A stretch of DNA of 64,000 nucleotides from Rhizophagus clarus (Eukaryota > Glomeromycota > Glomeromycetes > Glomerales > Glomeraceae), in contig BLAL01000183.1 of NCBI GenBank assembly GCA_015698045.1, positions 372,001 through 436,000 on the forward strand, in the 5' to 3' direction. The notes under the pieces were generated by a model that searched no databases, had not been told where the DNA came from, and saw nothing but the letters and a program-made list of their open reading frames with translations. The position numbers and the translations under genes were made by a program. This document shows positions 22,153 to 35,217 of this stretch, in pieces (within the stretch, counting starts at the first letter, position 1; the number at the start of each line of letters is the position of its first letter).

Positions 22153-25100
22153 AATTACATTCATTGATGGACTACAGATGATGTTCGACAGAAAAATAAT
22201 ATTTAAAGCCCATTACAAATATTGTATTATGTAAGTATTAACAATTTGTTATTATCATTTTTTTAAGAAAAAAGCAGCTGATTATGCAACAACAAAAAAA
22301 TTTCAGATTCGGTAAAAAAAGAATCTTTCAAAAAAAAAAAAAAAAAAACACAAGTTTATATCTAAATAAAAAATAACGGTGTTACAATTAATACTGTTTT
22401 AATTCATGAATGATTGGAAAAAAACGATGCCGAATATAAATGGTTGCATCTAAAACTTTATTAAATAATAATAAATAATAAAAATAATAAATAACAATAA
22501 TAATGATAACGGGTAGTTAAAATACTGTATAAATATGTTAAATACTATAGATAATATATGATGTGTATAATAAAATAATAATTCCAATATACAATAATCA
22601 AACTATTCAAAATACAAAAAGTTCATTCGTTAAAACCAATTGAACCCTGTTGAAATAATAATATATAACAATTAGAGTAATATGAATTAGAAGAACGCGA
22701 TTATCCGTAAAATTATTCTTTTATAGCATGAATGCTGAATGCTAGGATAATAAATTAGTACATGAATTATTATTACTTATACAAACGCGGATTTATGTGT
22801 ATTCACGTTATTATATTCTATTTTATTTTTTTTTTTATACAAGAATCGTAATTCCCGATATATATTCTATTCTTGTATGTCGTATATAACACGCATTGTT
22901 ATAAAAGAATGTGATACGAAATCTCGCTCTTACCAAAAGATTTTTTAAGCCAAAGAACCGGAATTGGTACTCCGCTAGATGAATAATTGAAAAAAACATG
23001 CATCATTAAGTCATTTAACACACGAATAAGCATCAACAAGTTTTTTTTTCTTTTTTGCTTTGCATTTTCTTACTTGGTTTTCCCATAAATTCAAATTGCT
23101 TCATGAATAATAAACACGGACCAGTATTTTATTTATTTATACTACAGATAATGGTAAAAAGTATACTGGAATATATTAACAAATTCCGTCGAAATCTATT
23201 ATCCTTAACTTTATGTTTGATAACACAAAATAAATTAAATAAATTAAAGTGATTGACAAGATTTTCCTTTTTTTATATGAAGAAAAAAAAAGAGACTATT
23301 TAATCACGATGAATATGAAATAAATACAAATAAAAACCCAAATAAGTTTTCGTTATAATTTATTTTTATTCGTTATAATTTTTCCACGTATTTTTTTTTA
23401 AAAAAAAATCTAGTTTTCAAAAAAAAAAAAAAAAAAGTTTAAAGTAAAAAAAAAAAACTTATTTTTTTTTTTTTTTTAAAAAAAAACGAACTTTCTTTAT
23501 TTAGAAAGTAAAAAGGAAAGAAAGTGAAAAATATTCTGAAAGATTATCCCAATGAGAATAAGTATGAATATGCAGGATAAAAAAAACTTGTGAATAAGAA
23601 CAACAACAATAGAGAATGCAGGATATTTCTTTGAAAAAAAAAAAAAAAAAATTATTTAGTTTTTTTCTATACAATAATAATAACCCCGAAGATATTTTCT
23701 TCCTCCTAACATTAAAGAATTAGAGTGAAATAATCAATAAACAGTCTTACACAAAAAAAAACAAAGCCGTTAATTATTAAGGAGAGAAACGTTATAATTG
23801 ATGAATGCAACGTTTGCATTATGTAAGTATATAATGACGTTTGAATGAAAAATGCATTTAAATGCAAAAAAGTAAAGTCTCCTTAAAAATAAGCCGAGTA
23901 AAGCCGTCAACGTGTCAACAATGGTCTATTCATTATTATCAAAGCTTACAAGAACTTTAAAGTTTCTTTCATTATAATGACTCTATTGTTCTTCGTCGCA
24001 TCGGTAGCATCGGTATGAAAGAAATGAATTTTTAATTACTCTGTAATTTTTGGAAACTCCCAGCTAACTCATTTATCAATAACAAGTCAAAGTAATACCG
24101 GTTCGTAATAGATACGGTCACCAAATTTGTTATTTTTATTTATTCTTTCAATTTTGGGAAAATATATATACATATTATTTGATTTATAATATAAAATCAC
24201 GCTAATAAGTTTGTGCTGTATGCATAATTTATATGCAAAATAACATGTTATTTGTTATTTATGTTATTTATATACTATTTATGTCTGTACTATAGTATGA
24301 AATTTCTAAATTGAGACACATTCAAAGATACTTTTTTTTAAAAAAATTTTTTTTTTATTATCGATCCTGGGCTTTGAACTCTTTCTTACATTATTTATGC
24401 ATAAAATATTTATTTTTTTTTTTTTTTTCTTTTTTTTCTTGTGCTTGTGAATGGAGAAAAATAACATCATCCGTGCCTTTCCACGTGTTTATTTAATGGT
24501 CTGGAACTATTTAAGATAAAATAAAATCCAGGTTTCGGTATAACCCCGGGAATTTTTTGTCACACAGAGAAAGAAAAAAAAAATCTTTTTTTAAGATTTT
24601 TTGGACATTAATTTAGGAGATTTTATTTATGGCGGAGAGCATGCGCCGAATAACCGTATCTCTTTGACGTAATTTTGACAGAAATGTCTTCTTTTTATTA
24701 TTATAATTGTATTTTTTTGTTAAAATTTTCTTATTATTATAAGTATCACAACTACATGAATGAAAAAAAAAAAAAAAAATAAAATAATAAATTTTTTTTT
24801 TTTTTATTATTATTACCTTTATGCAAGGGATTAAACTTATAGTGCATTATCTTTTATATATAAAAATCTATTTTAATTTCTATTCGAAATTAAAACCAAA
24901 TGAGATTATAATTAAAGTTTAGTTATTTCGAATTTTTAATTATGAATAACGACAAGTTAATTAATTTCATAATGGGTTTATAAAATTTGATTGTAAAGAG
25001 GATCATGGGAAAAAATTATGAACGAAACATATGACTTAAGCCGATATTCAACGTACTTTGCATATAAAATATCTCATTCATATGAGTTTCATCTTGCATG

Positions 25101-28100
25101 AAAATATTTGAAATATCAAAAAAAAAAAAAAAAAAAAAAAAAACCTGTCAATAATAATTTCTTTAGTTGATTGGTACGATAAGTTATGACAAGAGTAAAA
25201 AAATGGAATCGAATCGAAATTTTTATTTGGTTGAAAAGTCGAAAAATTACAAAAATATCCTGGATATCATGTACATCATGGAAGATCCGTATCAAAGATC
25301 TTTTTGTATCGTCGGATGTCAGAATTCTACATTTTGCATAATATATACTTACTCTAAGTAACCCAATTATACAAGTTAAAAAAAGATTATTGTGGTAAAT
25401 ACGCAAATACGCGTGATATTCAAAATATTCAAATATTTAAACCATCCATATTACTCTATTTACAATAAACCCCCTTTATTGTTATGCGCAAAGATAATGC
25501 AAATATTGCCCTCGTCCGGATAACACCGTCTCAACCCCTTATTAAATGATCATCATTATTAACGGTATATTATTTTTATTTTATTTTTAACAACTAATTT
25601 TAAAGTTTATTGTTTAACCTAAAATAATTTCGTATATTTCCTATCAATTATTATATCATTATTATCATTCGGGATATTGTTATTTAGGAAATAATTGAAA
25701 GCAGTGCCATACTAAGTGAGTATTATAATTATTGTGCATAAATTTTTTCTCAGGCAATGCCCGTAAATATGAAACGTTAAAAAGCGGTTATTTACTTTAA
25801 CAGAACATTAGAATAAAAAAAAAAAAATCCTTTTTTTTTTAAAAAAAAAAGAAAGAAAAAAAGAAAAAAAAAAAAAAAAATGTTAAAGAAAAAATCTAAG
25901 CGGTCTGAAACCAATTAACATCTTTTGTCAAAGATAAGGAAATCTTTTCCGCCATATAACATAATTATGCATTTTTAAAACAATTGAAACAATTATCACT
26001 TGATCATTTTCTATTGTTACTATTGTTATGTTCAAAAAAAGCGGAATTTTCATATTTTTCTAAATGAAAGTTTATATATTTACCAAAAATGATTTTATAG
26101 TTTGGGGCCAATGAACTTCCTAATTTCGTTATGATTTTCCTTCTGAATGTACGTATTTATATTTATTGACATATCACTGCAGGGGGCAGCGCAGTAATGT
26201 TGGAGTCGTGTGGAGTGCATATAAAGCACAAGCAATTTTCTTTTAATTATGTATCACAAAACGATGTTCTTTTTTCATGGGGATGTCGAATATCGTGAAT
26301 ATCGTAATTAAGAATTTGTATCAGTTGGCTCGTGCTGAGAATTGAAATATTTTTGTTCACGCGAGATTGTATTTACCCGGTCAAAGGTCTCTTTTATCAA
26401 TTTCCAATTATGATATGTAGCAAGTAAAAAAAAATGGCTGATAAATATGTCCAAATTAATAAAATTAATAGAAACTTTATAATAAATGAATTTTTTCAAC
26501 TTGTCAAAAAGATTTTTGATCTTATCTTTTTGATTATCTTGTTTACCAATTGTAATTGTCATCTGACAAACATAAAAAAAAAGTTATTTGTCCAAATCCC
26601 ATTTAGGTGATTTGATTAATCTAACTTCGGTATATGATATTAAAACGTGAAATTACTTTTGCACGGACCATTGATAACTTGCATATACTCACGCTAATAT
26701 TGCTGCGTTTAGTGACCTGGTATTAAAATTTTATGCATTTGATCTCATTATAGTAAATAACATGATATAAATAATTTTTTGAAAAAAAAAAAAAAAAAAA
26801 AAACGCGATTATACAATGATTTTTTTCTTTTCACATATTTTTACGCGATTTATCATCCATTGTTTTTTATATTACTTTTTTGTAACATCATCCCTTTTTG
26901 ATTACGTTTACTTGACACAACTCAATGATCTATAGATTTCTCCCTTTATAAATTGTACTTGTACTACTATTCATTAACAACGAAAAATTTCATTCCTTTG
27001 TCTTTTAAATATCTTTTACCATTCCTAATTATGGAATTATTTTGTATACAAGTAATGCAATAACTATTAGTCAACAAAGAAATTTTCACAACTGAGGGCT
27101 GGTTTTTTCAGGTGCTCTTATTCTGCGTCAGCTGATTATTTATTTATTTATTTATTTATCTATTATTATTGTTTTTTTTATAGACAATGATTTTTCCGTT
27201 GTATTTCACTTATTATAGGAGTGCCCGTGTTAAATATTTTGTATACGGATTAAAAAACAATTTTAATTAGGTTATACATGAGTTATTATACACTCTGTTT
27301 TGTAACATTATTAATATTGTAATAAATTATAATAAATTGTAATAAATTGTTATCTTTTATTCATTTTTTCTCTTGTTTATTAAATATTTTGTTTCAAAAA
27401 CATTGAAAAAGACTATTTGGCTTTGGATATTTTACAAATTTGACAGAAATTTGGAAATTTCCTTCCCCTTACACTAACCAAATGACCAACCACATTGCCA
27501 AAACTTTAAAGTTATATTGATCACATTGCTTAATTACTATATTTATTATTATTATTACAATTGGGCGTAAGGATTCTAATTTTAAGAAATTTTATCCCCA
27601 AAAAAAGAGTTTTCCTCCGATTATAATAAATGAAAGAATAATGCTTCTCTTTTTTTCATTATCAAACCTGCCTAAAACTTTTTAATTAAACAAAATTGTT
27701 TTTTCTGACTCGTAGATCGTTGATTCGGGAACCGACTAAATGGTTAAGTAATGGGCTTAATGGGCTTTACGGAATAATTATTATATATCCAAAATCATAA
27801 CTCCGAAAAACGCCTTTTTTTTTTTTTACATTTACTGTTAACTGTTAAGGGATATACTCCTTTTTTTTAAGGGAAAAAAAAGGTGGAGTTTTTTTTTTAT
27901 TTTTCGAGCTCCCCCCCAGTTACAGTCCATATTTTGTACAAGGTGATAACGGTGTTCCTTTTTTTTTTTTATTATTATTAGTAAATCATCTCTTGAGTTC
28001 AAGTCATCTTTGGATTTTACGTTCGAACATAAGCACAAATAATTTTTCTTAAGACAGCACTTTACCGAATTTTTACCTTGTAGCACTTATTAATATCGAT

Positions 28101-31100
28101 TTTGGACGGTGGAACGACTGATGCTATCATTATTCTATTTTTGGTATCTACTAGTAAAACAAAAAAAAATATTTTTAAATTTAATTGGGTATAAATATTT
28201 TTAAAAAAAAAAATGAAAAATTTTTAATATATTTAATAAAAAATTTTTTTTAATTTTTTTCGCGTTCAATAACTTTTACGCGTCTGATGGTGCATGATGT
28301 TTGAACTGTTATAATCCATTAAATTTGTACTTGGCTAATGTTATTGAGAAATTTTATCGTTATTTTGTGAATTATACAAAAATCGATTCATTTAATCTGA
28401 AACTTTAGTAAGAAAAAAGAAAGGTTAAACGTTTATATTAAATAAGGTATACAGTCTCGAGAACTTGCCAAAATTCCGTGATCTGAAGAATATAATTTGA
28501 TCTTTAAATAAATTATTATATGAAGGTTGAATAGTAACTAGTAAGAGAATATATCTGATATATCGTACGTCTTTTATTTTTGACCACCAAACAATGAGAA
28601 TGTTACAAATGATTCAGTGAATAAATAAAAACATAGTTGCACTTTTATTAATAAGGCGTGAATAATCAAAAAAAAAAAATATTAGCGTAATGCATTTTGA
28701 CTTGAACATGTTGAAATTCCGTAATTTTACCCAGGCGGTCAGACCAGAATAAGCATAATGCTGGCCAATCGTCATTTACCTCTGTATCACCGTAACTTTT
28801 CGGCCGGCATTATGGAATTAAGAATGAATTACCATGTGACAAATAGGGTTTCGCCTCGAAAAAATGTCTCTCCAGAATACTTATGAAAAATGGGAATGAA
28901 GAGGTGTGACGCGGCATGACAAATATTTTTATTATGATTATGCAGGGAAGAAAAGTGATGGTAATACTGAGTAAGATGCCAATCATCCTATTAATCATGT
29001 GATTAAAGATTCAAGTCTTCAAAACATTTATAAATCAAATTTTAATATTAGGTTTAAAAATTCAATTATATTGAATGACCTTGATTTTTTTTTTTTTTAG
29101 TGTTGAAAATATATGTACATTTATTAGATCATATAGGACTATATTATAGTTACTTCTATTTTATATGTAGTATTCCCAGTTATTAACTAATGCTGTAATA
29201 AAAACTACAATAGAAAAAAATCAAAATATTAATAAACATTTTGTTAAGAGATAGTTTATAAACTACTTTCCATTCTTATCAAAATCCACATCCATAAATA
29301 TTTGAAGAAATCAACTATCAATTAACTATAATTTGACTATAATTTAATTATCAATTGACCGAAAAGTTTTTTGATTAAAAACATTTTTTTTTTTTTAAAG
29401 ATCATTTTTGGCTTTTATTAATAAAGAAAAACAATGCAAAAATACAAAATGCAATAAACTAATTTAACAGATAAATCAGAATACCCACTGTAATGTGAGA
29501 AATAGAATAACAAAGATAACTGGATGAAAATACAGTAGATAAATCAATTACATGTATAGTATAGTACAAGTTATTTTTAGAATTTATTTTTAGTTTAGAT
29601 TTTATTTTTAATTTACTTATTTTTAGATTAGAAAAAGATAGTATTGGAAATATAGCAGGAATAATTTCTTATAGCGATTCAATTAAAAGAATAGTTGGAG
29701 AAAAAGAATGATTTAATGCTACTTGGAGGGAAGAAAGATGAATTCTAGCAGAAAAATGTTTTCTTATATTCCTTATAACTGTAGTTTAGTGAAATATTAT
29801 TTTATATAAAAAGATGTATTTTTGATTTACTTTCAGTAATCAAGAAGTTCCACAAAAATTAATAATAAAGAGAAACTATACTTAAATGAAATTTTGAAGA
29901 AGAAATAATTAATAAACAAAAATTTTATTTAAATGATATATTAATTAATTAATAGTAGAAAGTTGCATTTTAATTAACATTTGAGAGTACTGTTTTTAGT
30001 TAATTATCACTGATCAAAATTGATGCTATCCGCAGATATATATTAGATATTTGATATATACCTGATATATGTGAAATATGTATATGTTATTTAATAATAC
30101 TACACATATCAGGTACCTGATATGTACTCGTCAGATGCAGAAAATCAATAACATATAACATGTATATCAGGTACATATCTCATATATATTGGATAGTTAA
30201 ATATCAGTTACATATCATAGATTTATTGGATACTTAATATATTTTAAAAAAATATCAGATAGATATTATACATTTATCAGATAGTGCTAATAAGTATCCT
30301 ATATATATCTAATATATATCCTATTTGTATTTGAAATATAAGCATAATTTCATAATTTTCATACATATTGGATAGCTAAAAAGTATAGCATTTATGGAGC
30401 ATTAAAAGTAGTAATAGATTTATAATTTAAATACAATTATAATTTAAAAGTAATTTAATTCATTTAATTGTAATTACTGAAAGTTTATTTATATTTTCAA
30501 TTGATAATAAAAAAATATTATACAAAAAATATTATAAAAAAAAATTCACTACTCTTTACACAAATTATAATTTATTTACAATTAATGTTCACTTATTTGT
30601 TTGTTTTCATTTCATTATATCTATTTAATTTGAAAAAAAGTAAAATATTAGTAATAGAAGTATTAGTATGAATATTAGTAGAAGTGTTAGCAAAAGAAAA
30701 GGAACATTAATAAAAAAATTTTTACATTAGAAAGTGTTAGTATTAATGTTAGGATGAAAGTTAGTAGAAGTAGAAAAAAAACGTTAATAAAAAAAATATA
30801 AAATATAAGTATTAATGTTAGTGTTAATGTTAGTAGAAGTGTTAGTAAAAGTAAGGAATAAAAAATGTTTAACAGTAAAATATTGTTAGTAGGAAAATTA
30901 ATAGAAGAAAATATATTAGAAAAAAATATTAGTAAGAGTGTTAACAGGATGGAAAAAGAAATTTCAACAAAAAATGTACCTTTGTATTTATTTTTTAGAA
31001 AAACTAATAAAGTAAAAAACTCAATAGTAGAATATTGTTAATAGGATATTAGTGAAAAGAAATACATTAGAAAAATATATTAATAAGAGTATTAAGAATA

Positions 31101-33104
31101 ATATAATAATGGGAAAAGAAATTTCAACAAAAAATATATCTTTTATCTTTATTTTTTAGATAAAAAAATAAAGTAAAAATTTGAAAAAGAGAGAAAAAAG
31201 GTTTGAAAAAAAATGATAAATAATCAAATCATGATTGTGCAATCACATGATCAACAAAATTATCAATTTTTATTAGTTATTTGGGTAATATTATAAATAA
31301 CATAATAATGGGAAAAGAAATTTTAATAAAAAATATACCTTTATCTTTATTTTTTAGACAAAACAATAAAATAAAAATTTAAGAGAAAGAAAAAAAGTTT
31401 TTTTTAAAAAAAAAAAAAAAAATATGATAAATAAATAATTAAATCATAATCATGCAATTATATAATCAACAAAATTATCAATTTTTATTGGTTATTTGGG
31501 TAATATTATATTCAGCCACATTAACCACAAAATTGATTACCTATCAGATGCATAAGTCAATATTAGCAAAGAATTACAAACTTAATTATTCACTATTTAT
31601 GCTCAACTTGAGTTGATAAAATTATTAAAAAATCACTGATTTTATTAAATTTATCAGAATTTATACTTAATTAAATATAATTAAATAAAATTTTACTACC
31701 AATTTCATTATAACGTTACTATACATAAAGTTGAAATTAAAACCCAAAAATCAAAATATTTCAACTTGAAAAAATTAAAAGTCAAAATTAAAGTCGAAAT
31801 AGTCAAAATTACGTCATAGTCATGTGATTTTTATAATTATAATTTAATACCAAATTTTAAACATGAATAACTTTGTCAATATTGATGCTACAGATATGCA
31901 ATACATATCATTGGAATCCTCTTGATGAGCTGAATCCAACCGTATAAATATTATAAAAATCAGATCACTAGATGCGAAGTTCATTAACTTTGAATTTTAA
32001 TATTATTGTTTACTATAAAAATCATATGTATGATGTAATTTTGGCCATTTTGACTTTTGGAGGGGCCCAGGTTGAAATTATTTTGACCATTTTAACCATT
32101 TTAGAGGTTAAAATTAACTAATTTCAGTTTCATGTATAAATATTACTAGCTTTTTTGTTAATTTTAGATATTTTATTTTGAATTTAAATTGTTTGCTTTG
32201 AACTTGAGTTAAACTTAAGTTTAACTTGTTTGCTCAAGATTTTTGTATAATGTATTATAGATCTGTAATTATTTTATTTGTAGTCTATAATTGAAAAAAG
32301 CTTATTATAAAACAAAATAAAAAATACTATTTATTTACATATTTGTATTATTAGATTTTATCTTTTTTTAGATTTGATATATAATTAAAAGAAAATCTTT
32401 ATCTTGATTTTTTAGAATCATGATTATAACAATTAAGTTTAGGTCAAGTTTAACTTGTTTATTATGATTGATTGTATTGTAGATCCATATCTATATTATA
32501 ATTAATATAAAGAAGATAGATCATAACAATTATGATATATTTAAAAAATTAGAATAATTTACGTAAATGTTTCTGAAGGGTAATTAATATAATAATACTA
32601 GGTGATAAAAAATTATTTATAAAAAAAGGTTTCATTTTCTTTTCTTATAATAAATTTGTTGTTGTTATTTTTATTATATATTCTTTTTCTTAAAATTTGT
32701 TGCCATTATTTTTTATTATTATATATTCTTTTTCTTAAATACCCGCAAATTAGATTAATGTAATAACTGAATATTTAATAAGATATAGAAAGTAAAAAAA
32801 TAAATGAAAACTAATAAATAACTTTAATCATTTTCTAGTTTTTTTTTTTCTTACGTTTTCTTATCTAAAAATTAAATAAATAATGTAAAGGAAAAGAAAC
32901 GATTATTACTATGATATATCTGAGAAGGACTGCTCTAAATTCTGGGAGAGCCTAGCTCAAAGAATTTGAAGACAATTCTACATAAGGTTTACTGGCTAAT
33001 AGGTAGAAAGAAAGTGGAGAAACTTGGTCAGAAATTTTAATGTTAATAAAATAATAATAAATCATAAAAATAAAATAAAATAAAATAAAAAATTAATAGT
33101 ATTA
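21533..33104. other. 11.5-kb gene-poor AT-rich region
   Basis: No gene could be supported on either strand. Notable content: many poly(T) runs directly followed by poly(A) or the reverse (21582-21611, 22104-22150, 23393-23480, 25829-25870); an imperfect inverted repeat CATAATGCTGGCC/GGCCGGCATTATG at 28755-28813; ATATC/GATAT-rich palindromic DNA at 30035-30330; and degenerate AGTGTTAGTA-type repeats at 30640-30960. Open frames here are low-complexity. If real genes exist they must have very short exons. Confidence 0.5.
31098..31510. repeat. Tandem duplication, about 200-bp unit
   Basis: Two copies of a block that starts ATAATAATGGGAAAAGAAAT and ends TTATTTGGGTAATATTAT (31103-31294 and 31302-31509), with small changes and a longer A-run in the second copy. 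A third, more diverged partial copy lies near 30950-31020. Confidence 0.75.
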
Positions 33105-33707
33105 ATTGCCAGTCTGCCACTCAACAATACAAAATGATTGGCAATCTATAATTAATTTAAACAGATTTTTATATATTAAATACTATTGTTCTGGAATAGT
33201 GTTTACACTATCTTAAAAACATGTCACAATAACATAAATACTTCAAAAATTTGCTAGAAAAAGGTATTAAATTACCTAGATGTGTTTTCCAAAACTGGTA
33301 AAACCAAGGTGTACCAAAAAAAAAAAAATAAAAATAATCAAAAAAATTTTTTTTTGTTGTTATTTTGTTAATTCTGAAAGAAAATATTATATATTTTTCA
33401 ATAGTGTAAAAAAAAATCTCATAAAATTTGCAAAATTCGTGTATAAAAAATCTTAACTTGACTAAAATATAAGGTGGAATGATGACTTCCTCCAAGGTAA
33501 ACTTGTTAAATTTTATATCAAATAATAAAAAAATTTTTTTTATGGCATATTCATGTTTAATGTTATTGATTGGTGAGTTATTGTTACATTTAGATATGAC
33601 CTTGTAGAACAAAATCAGCATCAAAATACACCAATTAGCATAATTCATATAAAATCTGTGCTAGATCTATAAATTAATTTTGTATTGTTGAGTGACAGAC
33701 TGGCAAT
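33105..33707. mobile_element. Tc1/mariner-type non-autonomous element, 603 bp
   Basis: 31-bp terminal inverted repeats with one mismatch, starting ATTGCCAGTCTG at each end and ending in CAACAATACAAAAT, flanked by TA (33103-33104 and 33708-33709). The interior has a 146-residue open frame on the minus strand (33648-33208), but it is low-complexity with no D,D34(D/E) signature, so I do not call a transposase. Confidence 0.85.
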
Positions 33708-35209
33708 TAACATTTTTAAAATTTCTGTGAATAGAAGAATAGTACGCAAAAAAGAAGGTGGTCCTGAAAAGGAGAAAGATATTATAGGTAGTTCTGCATA
33801 AGATTTTGGAACAAACTTGATAATTATTAAAAATTTTTTTAATTTACTGATATTAAGTTATTTAAGTTCTAAATTTATATATATTTCTTAGAGAACTACT
33901 ACAGTCATAAATAGCATAGAAATACTACGCATCAGTAGCCTCTGAATCTGTAAATTATATTTTTTTATTTTTTATATATTTTAATTTTTTTTTTATTTTA
34001 TATTTTTTTATATTTATTTTTATTTTTTATTTTTTATTTATATTTTTATATTTTTATTATTTTTTATTATTATTATTTTTTATTAAATATATGTATATAT
34101 TTTATATTCATCTAATTATTATTTTAATATTTTTACTATTTTATAATTTTATTTAATAAATTTATCATAAAATCTAAAACTATTGCCAAGCAAATTTCTT
34201 CATTACAAAATACACTTAAATAAGTAACAAATAAGTGAAATTTCTTTTTGGTAAATAGCAAAAATAAGGTTGATCACATATTTTAAAATGTGAAAGATTA
34301 TTTTAAGATTTTATATTGTAAATTGAAAGATTAGTCATTCAATTTGATCTATAGAAAGATTTTAGTAACATTTTGAAAGAATCAGTAATACTAGATCTGT
34401 TACGCTTAAATGTACCTTTTTTTAAAAATTTATTGGAGACATTTCATCATTACAATATATTATATAATATATGATAACAGATTGTTTATTTAATTAATAC
34501 TTTAATAAAAAAAATAAATGTTTATTGAATAAAAGCAATTTATTATAATAAGCTTTAATTACTTATAATTGAGGTCAAATTTTTTAATTTCAATTGAATA
34601 TAGGCTGAATTGCATCAAGGCCAATTGATTATTATAATCAATTTATTTTTATGGTTTTCTAAACTGTAATTTTTTTTATTTTTTTTTTTTAGGTTGCCAA
34701 ACTTCTGAACTTGAGGGATTTTTTTTAATATTAAAAAAACATTACTATGGTATCTGTCATCTATAAACCACACAGTTTGAAATTTTAAAAAAGTGTTTAT
34801 TTATATTGTGTAACTTGTTTTTACAATACTTTATTTAAATATAAATTTTGTCATGTAAGCGGCGAAATTTTTTTGCCATATTCCATGGAATTTTTATGGA
34901 TTCCATAAAAAATCCATGAAAAAAAATCCAAAATTTTTCATTTTTATTATGGTTACTTACTAAAATTACCTATTTTTGATTTATAATAGAACTTAATATT
35001 ATTATTAAATCTTATAAAACAAACTGATAGAAATATGCAGTTTGTGTTGCTTTATCATTTTATCAGTTTAGTTTTTTTTATGTCACTTGATTCATGATTT
35101 ATAAAAGTTTGAAGTCACATAATATTATGATGGTTTATAGGTGACAGCCACCATAACATTTATTTTTTTATTTTTTTTATGTTACCAGTCTTTTTAAATG
35201 AATCAGACT
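33708..35209. other. Intergenic; isolated copy of the exon-like repeat at 34683-34730
   Basis: Mostly AT-rich, including an (A/T)-only stretch at 33956-34145. One diverged unit of the repeat seen at 37904-38660 occurs at about 34683 (TTTTTTTAGGTTGCC then AACTTGAGGG), and a second begins at about 35180 and is the target of the hAT insertion that follows. Confidence 0.55.
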
Positions 35210-35217
35210 TAGAAAAT

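Noticed and set aside
26308-26562. 84-residue minus-strand frame
   Set aside because: Lys/Ile/Asn-rich low-complexity sequence with no start context or domain.
33208-33648. 146-residue frame inside the Tc1-type element
   Set aside because: Phe/Ile-rich shadow of AT-rich DNA without transposase motifs.
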